From assembly GCA_947259215.1 (NCBI GenBank), contig CAMYLJ010000003.1, positions 62,001 to 126,000 on the forward strand: DNA of 64,000 bases, written 5' to 3'. Of the stretch, positions 34,403 through 44,649 are shown piece by piece. The notes under the pieces were generated by a model. The model made no database searches. It was given only the letters and a program-made list of their open reading frames with translations, and was not told the DNA's origin. Both the position numbers and the translations under genes were made by a program. The stretch is from an uncultured delta proteobacterium. Lineage in GTDB: Bacteria > Myxococcota_A > UBA9160 > JAFDET01. The stretch's first letter is position 1, and each line of letters begins with the position of its first letter.

Positions 34403-35614
34403 ATGGATCGCGAGGGAATGAAGAAGACCGCCCGGGCCCCGGGCGTGGATCCGGATCCCGATGCGCTCGGGGCGTACCTGGCTTCGATCCGGCGCATCCG
34501 CGTGCTGGATCACGAGGAGACCTGCGCGCTGGCCCGCGAGCTCAAGCGGGACGAAGAGCACTTTCGCCAGGCGCTGTACGAGCTGCGCGCAGTGGCTCAC
34601 GAGGTGGTGGAGCGCTGGCGTGCCCGCCGGAGCGCGGGCAAGGTGACCGCCACCCTGGCGGCGGGCTATCGGGACGGGAGCGGCCGGGACTGGAGCGCCC
34701 ACGTGGACCGGGCCCTGCGCCAGCTCGAGCGGCTGCTGGAGCAGAAGGCTCCGGCCGCCCAGCGCGCCACGGTGCTCGCGCGCGCGGAGCTGTCCCTCGA
34801 CCTGCTGCTCGACGTGCATCGCGAGACCCGGGCCGCGGGGGTGCGTGGACGCGCGGAGCGGGCTGCGCTCGCCCGGGCCGAGCGCGCCCTGGCGGCCTGG
34901 TACGAGAAGAAGCAGCGCTTCGTGCGCCACAATCTCAAGCTCGTCGTCAGCCTGGCCAAGCGGTACCGCAATCTCGGGGTCGGCTTCACGGACCTGATCC
35001 AGGAGGGCAACCTGGGCCTGATCCGGGCCGTGGAGAAGTTCGACCCGGAGCGTGGCTTCCGCTTTTCGTCGTACGCGGTCTGGTGGATCAGCCAGGCGCT
35101 GATCCGCGTGATCCAGACCCAGTCGCGGACGGTGCGCGCGCCGTCGCACCTCTACGAGCTGCGCTATCGCGGCCGGTCGGCGGAGCAGGCGCTGCGTCAG
35201 CAGCTCGGCCGTGCGCCCGACGACGACGAGCTGGCGCGCGCGCTGGGCGTCCGCCGCGAGGCGGTGGTCGAAGCACGGGGGCTTGCGAACCCGGGGGTGT
35301 CGCTCCAGGCACCGCTGGCGGGTTCCGAGGACCTGACCCTGGAGGATCGGCTCGCCGACGACGAAGGCGCGGACCCGATCGACGCGCTGGACGCTCCGCG
35401 CCGGCGGGACGGACTGGGGCGGGAGCTCGCCGGCCTGCCGGACCGGGAGCGCCGGGTGCTCGAGTGGCGCTTCGGCCTCGCCGGCGACGCGCCGCTCACC
35501 CTGGCCGAGATCGGCCGGCGCATGGGCCTCTCGCGAGAGCGCGTGCGGCAGCTCGAACGGCGCGCCCTGGAGACCCTCCGCGAGCGCCCCGATATCCGCA
35601 GGCTCGTCGCCTAG
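34403..35614 (+). CDS. Sigma-70 family RNA polymerase sigma factor with a long 1.2-2 insertion, 403 aa
   Basis: Region 1.2-like sequence (about 20-45: LGAYLASIRRIRVLDHEETC) is separated from region 2 by about 120 mostly helical residues. Region 2 (about 170-243) is well kept: RFVRHNLKLVVSLAKRYRN, FTDLIQEGNLGLIRAVEKFD and FSSYAVWWISQALIRVIQ. Region 3 lies at about 250-310. Region 4 (about 340-395) has LPDRERRVLEWRFGL and the helix-turn-helix TLAEIGRRMGLSRERVRQLE. No region 1.1 is present. This fits a group 2/RpoS/RpoH-like alternative factor rather than the housekeeping one. ATG 34403 follows GGAAAGAGGG. Hairpins and a repeat follow before recQ. Confidence 0.9.
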   Translation: MDREGMKKTARAPGVDPDPDALGAYLASIRRIRVLDHEETCALARELKRDEEHFRQALYELRAVAHEVVERWRARRSAGKVTATLAAGYRDGSGRDWSAHVDRALRQLERLLEQKAPAAQRATVLARAELSLDLLLDVHRETRAAGVRGRAERAALARAERALAAWYEKKQRFVRHNLKLVVSLAKRYRNLGVGFTDLIQEGNLGLIRAVEKFDPERGFRFSSYAVWWISQALIRVIQTQSRTVRAPSHLYELRYRGRSAEQALRQQLGRAPDDDELARALGVRREAVVEARGLANPGVSLQAPLAGSEDLTLEDRLADDEGADPIDALDAPRRRDGLGRELAGLPDRERRVLEWRFGLAGDAPLTLAEIGRRMGLSRERVRQLERRALETLRERPDIRRLVA

Positions 35615-35654
35615 GCGAGGCAGAGCCTCCGCGCCACGCGCGCGTCTGGAAGCC

Positions 35655-35685
35655 TGCGGCCCCGCAAGCGCCGCGCGAAGCGCGG
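35655..35685 (+). terminator. Hairpins downstream of the sigma factor gene
   Basis: Two stems, TGCGG-CC-CCGCA (about 35655-35666) and CCGCGC-GAA-GCGCGG (35671-35685), follow the sigma factor stop by some 40-55 bases. There is no clear T-run, so termination strength is uncertain. The family 2 repeat begins next to them. Confidence 0.45.
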
Positions 35686-35688
35686 GGC

Positions 35689-35787
35689 GCGCAGCGGTCT
35701 CAGCGACAGCGCCAAGCAGGCTGGGAAGTCGGTCAACGGCCGACTTCCGATCTCTCCTCTGCCCGAAGGCGAGCGGAGTTCATCAGA
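35689..35787 (-). repeat. Dispersed hairpin repeat, family 2, copy A
   Basis: This 99-base element runs from the recQ stop codon outwards. Read on the plus strand, its first 62 bases match 57 of 62 bases of the reverse complement of 48410-48507 (after metK). The core is a stem GGAAGTCGG (35724-35732) with CCGACTTCC (35740-35748). In both copies the element starts at a TAG stop and has the same orientation relative to the gene, so it probably acts as a terminator. Confidence 0.85.
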
Positions 35788-37557
<1,770 letters not shown>

Positions 37558-37602
37558 GGCGTCAGGGTAGCCCTCACGGGCGCGCCTGACCCCTCGCCCG
37601 GC

Positions 37603-38634
37603 TCACGGCGCCTGGGCCAGCCGCGCCAGGCGCCCGAGTCCGGACTGTTCGCCCACGACGACCACGTGGTCGCCCGCCTGCAGCGCCTCGTCCGGCGGGG
37701 GCTGGAGCCGGGTGGGGGCCCCCGGGCGTTTGAGGGCGACCAGGGAGACCCCGAGCTCCTCGGCGACCTGACCCACCGTCCGGTCCACCAGCGCGCACCC
37801 CGGGGCCAGGGAGACCTCCTCGAGATCGATGGGCGCCTCGCCGCCGGGCGCCGAGAGCTCGATGAAATCCACCACGGCCGGGCGCACGATGGCCTGGGCA
37901 ATGCGCTGGCCCGCGAGGCCGTGGAGCGAGATCACCTGGTCCGCTCCCGCCAGCCGCAGGCGCCGCACGCCCGGCTCGGTCTCGGCGCGGGCGTGGACGG
38001 CGATCTCCGGATTGAGCTCCCGGGCCGAGAGCGCGATGAACACGTTGTCGGCATCCTCGGGCGTGGCGATCACGATGGCCTGGGCCCGCTCGATGCCCGC
38101 GGCCCGCAGCACGTCGTCCTCGAGCGCCGAGCCTTCCACGACGATCCGGCCCGCTTCCTCCAGCGCCTTGGCCCGGTCCGGGTGCATCTCGACGACGACC
38201 AGTGGCTGGTCCTCGCGCTCGAGGAGCTCCACCACGGACCGCCCCAGGCGTCCGTAGCCGCATACGATCACGTGGTCTCGCAGCGACTCGATGCTGCGCT
38301 TCATGGCTCTCCTCCCGAGCATGTCCTGAACCCGTCCCTCGACCCAGAACTCCGCCAGCGACACGGCGGCGTAGAGCGCCGCGCCGACCCCGACCACGAT
38401 GAAGCCGATCGTGAACACCCGCCCCGCGAGACTCGCGGGTGCCACTTCCTGGTAGCCCACCGTGGAGAGCGTGATGACCGCCATGTAGAGGGCGTCGAGC
38501 CAGCCGATGCCCTCCGTGATGCGGAAGCCCACGGTCCCGACCAGGGTCAGGCTCATCAGCGCCGCGAGGGCGACCGCCGCGCGCCGGAGCGCCCCGTCCG
38601 TGGCCGTCTTGATCCGCTTCAGCCGCCTGGCCAT
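37603..38634 (-). CDS. Two-transmembrane potassium channel with RCK domain, 343 aa
   Basis: Two membrane segments (about 18-38 and 72-95) flank a pore helix and the selectivity filter TLSTVGYQEV (TVGY). The cytoplasmic part begins with an RCK/TrkA-N Rossmann domain (VIVCGYGRLGRSVVELLE at about 118-135, then VVVEMHPDRAKALEE, GSALEDDVLRAAG and ADNVFIALSARELNP). A TrkA-C domain follows (about 255-340). This is the MthK/Kch-type architecture: a potassium channel gated by ligand binding to the RCK ring. The start ATG 38634 is preferred because upstream in-frame residues are Pro-rich and do not look like a channel N-terminus. It is divergent from the MBL gene. Confidence 0.93.
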   Translation of the reverse strand: MARRLKRIKTATDGALRRAAVALAALMSLTLVGTVGFRITEGIGWLDALYMAVITLSTVGYQEVAPASLAGRVFTIGFIVVGVGAALYAAVSLAEFWVEGRVQDMLGRRAMKRSIESLRDHVIVCGYGRLGRSVVELLEREDQPLVVVEMHPDRAKALEEAGRIVVEGSALEDDVLRAAGIERAQAIVIATPEDADNVFIALSARELNPEIAVHARAETEPGVRRLRLAGADQVISLHGLAGQRIAQAIVRPAVVDFIELSAPGGEAPIDLEEVSLAPGCALVDRTVGQVAEELGVSLVALKRPGAPTRLQPPPDEALQAGDHVVVVGEQSGLGRLARLAQAP

Positions 38635-38714
38635 CGTGGAACCCTGCTTTACCGGTGTCGGGGCCGTCCGGCAATCCCGGGTAGAATGGCGCGGGCCTGG
38701 CAGGGGAGGGCGGC

Positions 38715-39623
38715 ATGGCACGGGCGATGCGATGGGCGGCGCTGGCAATCGGGGGTCTGGCGGCCGTGGGGGCGGTGTCGCTCTACCACCGGATCACCGG
38801 ATTGCGGGCGGAGCGGGTTTCCGGTGACGTCCACGTGCTCTTCGGGACCGGCGGCAACGTGGGAGTCCTGTCCACCGCCGCGGGGGCGGTCGTGGTCGAC
38901 ACGCTCACATTCCGCGGCCTCGGCGAGCGCGTGCGCACCACGGCCGAGAGCCTTGCGGGTGCACCCGTCGTGGCGGTGATCAACACGCACTATCACGGCG
39001 ATCACACCCACGGAAACCCGGGCTTCGCCCCGGGCACGCCGGTTCTCGCGACCCACCGGACCCGGGAGCTGCTGGAGGAGCGGGACGCCGACGCCTGGAC
39101 CGGGGACCGCGCCCAGGCCCTGCCGTCGGTGCTCTTCGAGCGGCGGCATGTCCTGGCAGTGGGCGGCAAGGAGGTCCGCATCCTGCATCCGGGGCGCGGC
39201 CACACGAGCGGCGACCTGGTTGCGCTCTTCGTGGAGGACCGCGTGCTGCACGTCGGGGACCTCTTCTTCCACGGACGCTATCCGCGCATCGATCTCGAGG
39301 GCGGCGGCTCGCTGGCCGCCTGGATCGAGAGTCTCGACCGGGTGCTGGAGCTGGAGTTCGACCACGTGATTCCCGGACACGGGCCCGTGGCGGACCGGGC
39401 GGCGCTGGTGGCGTTCCAGGACTTCCTGCGCGAGCTCTGGCAGGTGGCGAGCCAGGCGGCCGCCGACGGTCGCTCGTTGGAGGACACCTTGGCGACGGCG
39501 CGGCTCACCCGGGACGCGGGCTTCGGGAGCATGCACATCCCCTTCGTGGTGCGCATCGATCGCGAGTCGGTGCTCGGCGAGGCCTGGCGCGAGGCGACGC
39601 GCAGCGCAGCGGGAGCGCCGTGA
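38715..39623 (+). CDS. MBL fold metallo-hydrolase, membrane anchored, 302 aa
   Basis: An N-terminal hydrophobic segment (MRWAALAIGGLAAVGAVSLY) suggests a membrane anchor or signal. The metallo-beta-lactamase fold is clear: GNVGVLSTAAGAVVVDT, the zinc motif NTHYHGDHTHGN (HxHxDH), HPGRGHTSGDLVAL, LHVGDLFFHGRYPRID and the last His in VIPGHGP. The group resembles quinoprotein-relative and SoxH-like hydrolases, so substrate assignment is open. GTGA at 39620 overlaps the next gene, the sirtuin, and the two form an operon divergent from the potassium channel gene. Confidence 0.9.
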   Translation: MARAMRWAALAIGGLAAVGAVSLYHRITGLRAERVSGDVHVLFGTGGNVGVLSTAAGAVVVDTLTFRGLGERVRTTAESLAGAPVVAVINTHYHGDHTHGNPGFAPGTPVLATHRTRELLEERDADAWTGDRAQALPSVLFERRHVLAVGGKEVRILHPGRGHTSGDLVALFVEDRVLHVGDLFFHGRYPRIDLEGGGSLAAWIESLDRVLELEFDHVIPGHGPVADRAALVAFQDFLRELWQVASQAAADGRSLEDTLATARLTRDAGFGSMHIPFVVRIDRESVLGEAWREATRSAAGAP

Positions 39624-40369
39624 GTGATTCCCGGACGGCGCTGGCCCGCGCCTGGCGCGAGGCGGAATCGGTGGTGGTCCTCACCGGGGCGGGGCTCTCG
39701 ACCCCGTCCGGGATCCCCGACTTCCGCTCGCCGGGGGGGCGTTGGGAGCGCTACCGGCCGGTGCCGCTGCCGGAGTTCCTGGCCCACGAGTCGGCCCGCG
39801 AGACCTACTGGCGCTACAAGGGCGAGACGTGGCAGGTGATCTGCGAGGCCGAGCCGAACCCCGCCCATCGCGCGCTCGCCGAGCTGGCGGCCCAGGACCG
39901 GATCGAGCTGCTGGTCACGCAGAACGTGGACGGGCTCCACGAGCGCAGCGGCTTCCCGAACGAGCGGCTGGTGAACATCCACGGCAGCGACGCGAACGTC
40001 GAGTGCATGGCCTGTCACGCGCGCGAGCCGCGCGGGCCGGTGCAGGCGCGTTGGGAGGCGGGCGAGGCGGTGCCCCGCTGCGCCTGCGGTGGGCCCTGGA
40101 AGCCGGCCACGATCTCCTTCGGTCAGAGCCTGGTGGCGGCCGATCTCGAGCGGGCACTCGAGGCCGCGCGCCGCTGCGACCTGTTCGTGGCGGTGGGTAC
40201 CTCACTCGTGGTCGGGCCGATCAACCAGATGCTGCCCGTGGCGCAGGCCGGGGGCGCGGCGACGGCCATCCTGACGGCGTCGGAGACCCCCTACGACGAC
40301 GTGGCGGACCATCGCCTCGCCGACCCCGTGGAGCTCGCGCTGCCGGCGATCTGCACCCGCGTGCTGTGA
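39620..40369 (+). CDS. NAD-dependent protein deacylase (Sir2 family), 249 aa
   Basis: The NAD-binding motif is TGAGLSTPSGIPDFRSPGG (about residues 20-38), followed by TQNVDGLHERSG and the catalytic His in NIHGSDANVEC. Four zinc-binding cysteines are present as CMAC and CAC. KPATISFGQSL and AVGTSLVVGP are the C-terminal NAD contacts. Sirtuins remove acetyl or longer acyl groups from lysines with NAD. The GTG at 39620 overlaps the MBL gene by four bases. No protein target is evident from the neighbourhood. Confidence 0.95.
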   Translation: MSDSRTALARAWREAESVVVLTGAGLSTPSGIPDFRSPGGRWERYRPVPLPEFLAHESARETYWRYKGETWQVICEAEPNPAHRALAELAAQDRIELLVTQNVDGLHERSGFPNERLVNIHGSDANVECMACHAREPRGPVQARWEAGEAVPRCACGGPWKPATISFGQSLVAADLERALEAARRCDLFVAVGTSLVVGPINQMLPVAQAGGAATAILTASETPYDDVADHRLADPVELALPAICTRVL

Positions 40370-40429
40370 GCGCGATCCCCGTCGGGCATTTCGTGCCCAA
40401 GACGCCGCGCCGTTGTGCCGAGAAAGTGG

Positions 40430-40458
40430 TTTCGATCGAGGCCGGGGGCTGCTATTAG
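40430..40458 (+). promoter_or_regulatory. Possible promoter of the small exported-protein gene
   Basis: TTTCGA (40430-40435), a 17-base spacer and TATTAG (40453-40458) precede the ATG at 40516 by about 50 bases. The match to the sigma-70 consensus is moderate. Confidence 0.4.
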
Positions 40459-40515
40459 AGGGTCGGCCGAACCCCTCGCCACACTCCGGGTTCCCACCAT
40501 CGGAGGGGTCGCAGA

Positions 40516-40779
40516 ATGGCAACACGGAAGCGCAAGTCCGGCACGCAGGGCGCCCGCCTGGTCGCGCTCGCGTTGGCTGCGGCGCTCCTGGGGCCGGTTT
40601 CGGTGGCCCGGGCGGACGACCACGATCCCCAGCAATCCGGCCACCCGCTGCGGATCATCGCCTACCTCGCGCACCCGGTGGGCGTCATCGTGGACACGCT
40701 CCTCTTCCGGCCGGCCCACTGGCTGGTGCACAAGGGGCCGCTCCCGACCCTGTTCGGGCACGACCACTACACGGAGTAG
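40516..40779 (+). CDS. Small conserved exported protein, 87 aa
   Basis: The ATG at 40516 follows GGAGGGG. A signal peptide (RLVALALAAALLGPVSVARA, cleavage near residue 33) leads to a mature part of about 54 residues: HPLRIIAYLAHPVGVIVDTL, LFRPAHWLVHKGP, LPTLFGHDHYTE. The pattern of HPxR, HPxGxxxD, RPxHWL and FGH recalls short exported proteins of unknown role in deltaproteobacterial-type genomes. The mature part looks amphipathic and could lie along a membrane. It stands alone with its own promoter, just before lptC. Confidence 0.75.
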   Translation: MATRKRKSGTQGARLVALALAAALLGPVSVARADDHDPQQSGHPLRIIAYLAHPVGVIVDTLLFRPAHWLVHKGPLPTLFGHDHYTE

Positions 40780-40798
40780 ATCCCTCCGGGGATCTCCC

Positions 40799-40826
40799 TT
40801 GTTCGATCGGTCGAAACCGGTATAAT
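40799..40826 (+). promoter_or_regulatory. Strong sigma-70 promoter of the lptC-lptA-lptB-rpoN block
   Basis: TTGTTC (40799-40804), a 16-base spacer and a perfect TATAAT (40821-40826). Transcription would start near 40833, only about two bases before the lptC ATG at 40835, so the mRNA would be almost leaderless. A small CGGT-CGAA-ACCG palindrome lies in the spacer (40808-40819). Confidence 0.7.
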
Positions 40827-40834
40827 TCTTGCAT

Positions 40835-41422
40835 ATGCGCGCCCGCACCATTGTGCGTCCCGGCTCCGCTGGGCCGGGAGTCAGGTGGCCTGCGCGGCTG
40901 CCGTTGCTGCTGGCCCTGCTCCTGTTACCCGGCTCCGCTCCCCGGGCCCAGGAGGCGGCGCCCGCTGCACCCGCGCCGAGCTCCGAGAGCGCGCGCTCGA
41001 CCCTGCGCTTGTCCGGGATGACCTTCGTCGACAGCACGGCCGACACCAACGGCCTCGTCCTGGAGGCCGAGCAGGTCGATCTGCCTCCCAGCACCAACGT
41101 GGCCCACCTCGAAACCGTTCACGTGCGCATGCGCGACCCGCAGGCCACCGGGGGAGCCTTCGAGATGACCTGCGACCGCGGCGACCTCGAGCTGGGCTCG
41201 AGCGACTTCCGCGCGGAGGGGGACGTGGAGGGCCTGACCGGCGACGGCCGCCGCTTCTTCACCACCTGGGTGATCTACGACAGCAAGAGCCACGTGGTCT
41301 CCACCGAGGCGCCGGTGCGGATTCTCGACGGCGGCACGACCCTGCGCGGCAAGGGTTTCCGGTACCACGTGGGGAGCGGGCGCTTCGTCCTGACAGGCGG
41401 CGCCCGGGTCGTGCAGCAATGA
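40835..41422 (+). CDS. lptC: Lipopolysaccharide export protein LptC-like, 195 aa
   Basis: The protein has an N-terminal signal or anchor ([19 protein letters not shown]) and then a beta-jellyroll typical of LptC/Lpt[43 protein letters not shown], then [20 protein letters not shown] and [20 protein letters not shown]. LptC passes lipopolysaccharide from the LptBFG ABC transporter to LptA. Sequence identity between LptC proteins is low, so the call leans on the fold pattern and on lptA and lptB following. ATG 40835 has no Shine-Dalgarno; see the promoter entry. It overlaps lptA by ATGA. Confidence 0.85.
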   Translation: MRARTIVRPGSAGPGVRWPARLPLLLALLLLPGSAPRAQEAAPAAPAPSSESARSTLRLSGMTFVDSTADTNGLVLEAEQVDLPPSTNVAHLETVHVRMRDPQATGGAFEMTCDRGDLELGSSDFRAEGDVEGLTGDGRRFFTTWVIYDSKSHVVSTEAPVRILDGGTTLRGKGFRYHVGSGRFVLTGGARVVQQ

Positions 41423-42435
41423 GCTGGCGCGTCGGCCTGCTCGCCCTGGTGTTGCTCGCGCTCGGGAGCGCCGGCCCGCCCGCGCAGGCGGCGGCGACGC
41501 GCGACCTGGCCGTCGGCATCGCGCCGTTCGAGGAGGTCGGGCCGCCGGGCGCCGACTTCCCCGACGTGGCGCGGATGCTCGCCGACCGGCTCGGGACGCG
41601 AGGCGTGGGCCGTGTCGCCGGTCCGGGCCAGCTCGGCGGCAGCCCGGCGTCGGACCCCACCGCGGAGCAGCTCCAGGCCTGGGGCCAGGCCGGGGAGGTG
41701 TCCCTCGTGGTGGTCGGCCGCACCACGCGCCTCGGGCGGAGCTACAGCCTGGACGTGCACCTGTATCCCGCGGCCGGGGGCGCCGCCCTGGCGACCCGTG
41801 TGGCGGAGGCGGGCCGGATCGAGGACCTGGAGGCGGCGGTCGTGCGCCTCGCCGACCAGCTGGTGAAGGACGCTGCCGCGGCGCCCGTGGTGCCCGCCGT
41901 CGCTGCGCGCGGGGCGGGCGGCTCGACCAATGGCTCCGGTGGCGGCGGCTCCGCGGCCGCGGCCGCCGCGGAGACGCCGGAGGAGGAGGAGCCAGGCCGG
42001 CTCGGGTTCGGCAAGAAGGACGATCCCATCGACATCCAGTCACGCGAGCTCGAGATGCTTCAGAACGGGCCCGAGCGGCGCTTCGTGTTCAAGGGCAACG
42101 TCCACGTGACCCAGGGCACCATGACCCTCACCTGCCGGAAGCTCGAGGCGCTCTACCCCGACGGCTCCAGCAAGCCGGAGCGGCTGGTCGCCACCGGGCG
42201 CGTGGTCCTGACCGAGACCGACGAGGAAGGCAAGAAGCAGGCCTTCTGCGACCGCGCCACCTACATGAGCGCGAATCGGCGGGTGATCTGCCGCGGCGAG
42301 CCCGCGGAGCTGCAGCAGGGCGAGGACTGTGTGCGCGGCAAGGAGGTCGAATTCGACCTCGGCACCAGCCACATGGTGGTCCGAGGCGGGGCCGACGTGC
42401 GTCTGGGCACGACGGGCCCGTGCGCGGGCCGCTGA
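41419..42435 (+). CDS. lptA: LptA (OstA-like) fused to an extra N-terminal domain, 338 aa
   Basis: A signal peptide (residues 1-29) is followed by about 125 residues that are not Lpt[57 protein letters not shown] and [18 protein letters not shown]. That pattern resembles the TolB N-terminal/LpoB/FlgO group of alpha/beta domains. A Gly/Ser/Ala linker and acidic EEEE stretch (about 165-195) lead to the LptA jellyroll (about 197-335: [53 protein letters not shown]). LptA bridges the periplasm in lipopolysaccharide export. The stop overlaps lptB (TGATG). Confidence 0.88.
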   Translation: MSWRVGLLALVLLALGSAGPPAQAAATRDLAVGIAPFEEVGPPGADFPDVARMLADRLGTRGVGRVAGPGQLGGSPASDPTAEQLQAWGQAGEVSLVVVGRTTRLGRSYSLDVHLYPAAGGAALATRVAEAGRIEDLEAAVVRLADQLVKDAAAAPVVPAVAARGAGGSTNGSGGGGSAAAAAAETPEEEEPGRLGFGKKDDPIDIQSRELEMLQNGPERRFVFKGNVHVTQGTMTLTCRKLEALYPDGSSKPERLVATGRVVLTETDEEGKKQAFCDRATYMSANRRVICRGEPAELQQGEDCVRGKEVEFDLGTSHMVVRGGADVRLGTTGPCAGR

Positions 42436-43166
42436 TGGCGGCCGCCACCCTCTCGGGCTCGGGTCTCAGCAAGCGCTACGGCCGCAAGGAGGTCGTGAAG
42501 GGCATCGAGCTCGAGGTTCGCGCGGGCGAGGTCGTGGGCCTGTTGGGCCCGAACGGCGCGGGCAAGACCACCACCTTCGGCATGGTGGTGGGCGCGCTGC
42601 GTCCCGACGGCGGTCGCATCTTCCTGGGCGGGGAGGACATCACGGAGCTGCCCATGTACCGCCGGGCCCGTCTGGGGATCACCTACCTGCCCCAGGAGCC
42701 GTCGATCTTCCGCAAGCTGACCGTGGAGCAGAACGTGCTCGCGATCCTGGAGACGGTCGAGGCCGACGCCAGCATCCGCCGCGAACGGCTGCGCGAGCTG
42801 CTGGCGGAGCTGGGGCTCTCCGAGAAGAACACCCAGCGCGGGGATTCCCTCTCCGGCGGTGAGCGCCGGCGGGTGGAGATCACCCGGGCGCTGGTGCTCG
42901 ACCCGAAGTTCATGCTCCTGGACGAGCCCTTTTCGGGCATCGATCCGATCGCGGTGATCGACATCCAGAAGATCGTCGAGCAGCTGAAGGCGCGGGGCAT
43001 CGGGATCGTCGTCACGGACCACAACGTGCGCGAGACGCTTTCCATCTGCGACCGCGCCTACATCATCAAGGACGGCGAGATCATCCAGCACGGCCCGCCC
43101 GAGCAGGTCGCTGCCGATCCGAACGTCCGCAAGATCTACCTGGGGGACAACTTCCAGCTCGGTTGA
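42435..43166 (+). CDS. lptB: LPS export ABC transporter ATP-binding protein, 243 aa
   Basis: The nucleotide-binding domain has Walker [13 protein letters not shown] (about residues 36-47), a Q-loop [12 protein letters not shown], signature [13 protein letters not shown], Walker [14 protein letters not shown] and the H-loop [11 protein letters not shown]. The tail ending in [13 protein letters not shown] is typical of LptB. It powers extraction of lipopolysaccharide from the inner membrane with LptF and LptG, which are not in this window. ATG 42435 overlaps the lptA stop; a GTG 15 bases upstream is less likely. rpoN follows 17 bases later. Confidence 0.97.
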   Translation: MAAATLSGSGLSKRYGRKEVVKGIELEVRAGEVVGLLGPNGAGKTTTFGMVVGALRPDGGRIFLGGEDITELPMYRRARLGITYLPQEPSIFRKLTVEQNVLAILETVEADASIRRERLRELLAELGLSEKNTQRGDSLSGGERRRVEITRALVLDPKFMLLDEPFSGIDPIAVIDIQKIVEQLKARGIGIVVTDHNVRETLSICDRAYIIKDGEIIQHGPPEQVAADPNVRKIYLGDNFQLG

Positions 43167-43183
43167 GCTGGGAGCAGCGCGCC

Positions 43184-44644
43184 ATGGCCATCGAGCTCAA
43201 GCAGCAGTTACGCCTGACCCAGCAGCTGGTGATGACGCCCCAGCTGCAGCAGGCCATCAAGCTGCTCCAGCTCTCGCGGCTCGAGCTGGTCAACGTGGTC
43301 CAGCAGGAGCTGACCGAGAACCCGGTGCTCGAGGAAGTGACCGAGGTCGAGGAGGACCAGACCGCCGAGGCCCGGTCGGCGGGCGACGTGCCGCTGGAGG
43401 CCGAGATCCCCGCCGATGCGCCCAGCGACGCCAACGGACCCGAGCCCAGCGACGCCCAGAAGATCGACGACATCGACTGGCAGAGCTACGCGGAGTCGAA
43501 CCCCCAGACGGCCCCGGCCGTGGTGCGCGACGACGACGAGCGCCGCTCGCTGGACGCGACCCACAGCCGCCGCGCGACCCTCGGCGAGCACCTGGAGTGG
43601 CAGCTCCAGCTGGCGGGTCTCTCGCCTGAGGAGACCAGCGCCGCGCGCTGGATCGTCGGCAACCTCGACGACGACGGGTACCTGAAGAGCGAGCTCGGCG
43701 AGATCGCGCGCCAGTCCGGTGTGCCCGAGGAATGCGTGGAGCGAGCGCTCGCGGCGGTCCAGGCCCTCGACCCCACGGGCGTCGGAGCCCGCGATCTGCG
43801 CGAGTGCCTGCTGCTCCAGGTGCACGCCCTGGCGATCGACGACCCGCTGGTGACCGCGCTGATCGACAAGCACCTGGACGACCTGCAGCGGCGCGACTTC
43901 CGCGGCATCGCCCGCGAGCTGGGGGTCTCGGTGGAGGAGGCCGCGGCCGCGGCGCGGGTGGTGGCCCACCTGGAGCCCCGGCCGGGGCGGCCCTTCGGCG
44001 GCGAGGAGCCGGTCTACATCGAGCCGGATATCTTCGTCTACAAGGTGGCTGACGACTTCCACATCGTGCTGAACGAGGATGGCCTGCCGAAGCTGCGAGT
44101 CAGCAATCTCTACCGCGACGTGCTGACGCGCGGCGACGCCGCCGCCAAGGAGACCCGCGACTACGTTCGCGACAAGATGCGCTCGGCCCTCTGGTTGATC
44201 AAGTCCATCCACCAGCGCCAGCGCACGATCTACAAGGTGATGCAGAGCATCATCAAGCACCAGCGGGACTTCTTCGAGCGCGGCATCCAGAATCTGCGTC
44301 CCTTGAACCTGCGAGACGTCGCGGACGACATCGAGATGCACGAATCGACCGTCAGTCGCGTGACCACCAACAAGTACGTGCAGACCCCCCAGGGCATCTA
44401 CGAGCTGAAGTTCTTCTTCAACTCGAGCATCAACCGATTCGATGGCGAGGCGATTGCCAGCGAGAGCGTCAAGGAGAAGATCCGGCGCATCGTCCAGAGC
44501 GAGGATTCGCGCAGGCCGTTGTCGGATCAACGCATTGCGGAGATGCTGAAAGCGAGCAACATCGACATCGCACGCCGCACGGTCACGAAGTATCGTGAGG
44601 CCATGCACATCCTGTCGTCGACCAAGCGGCGGCAGGTCGGGTAG
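43184..44644 (+). CDS. rpoN: RNA polymerase sigma-54 factor, 486 aa
   Basis: Region I at the N-terminus is Gln/Leu-rich (LKQQLRLTQQLVMTPQLQQA), region II is acidic, and the core-binding and DNA-binding parts follow. The C-terminal helix-turn-helix HESTVSRVTTNKYVQTPQG and the RpoN box ARRTVTKYRE (near residues 468-477) are intact. Sigma-54 directs polymerase to -24/-12 promoters and needs an activator ATPase. Such a promoter occurs in this window at 62297. It lies between lptB and ptsN, the order seen in many Proteobacteria, but without the hpf gene that often comes between rpoN and ptsN. Confidence 0.97.
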   Translation: MAIELKQQLRLTQQLVMTPQLQQAIKLLQLSRLELVNVVQQELTENPVLEEVTEVEEDQTAEARSAGDVPLEAEIPADAPSDANGPEPSDAQKIDDIDWQSYAESNPQTAPAVVRDDDERRSLDATHSRRATLGEHLEWQLQLAGLSPEETSAARWIVGNLDDDGYLKSELGEIARQSGVPEECVERALAAVQALDPTGVGARDLRECLLLQVHALAIDDPLVTALIDKHLDDLQRRDFRGIARELGVSVEEAAAAARVVAHLEPRPGRPFGGEEPVYIEPDIFVYKVADDFHIVLNEDGLPKLRVSNLYRDVLTRGDAAAKETRDYVRDKMRSALWLIKSIHQRQRTIYKVMQSIIKHQRDFFERGIQNLRPLNLRDVADDIEMHESTVSRVTTNKYVQTPQGIYELKFFFNSSINRFDGEAIASESVKEKIRRIVQSEDSRRPLSDQRIAEMLKASNIDIARRTVTKYREAMHILSSTKRRQVG

Positions 44645-44649
44645 CGCTC

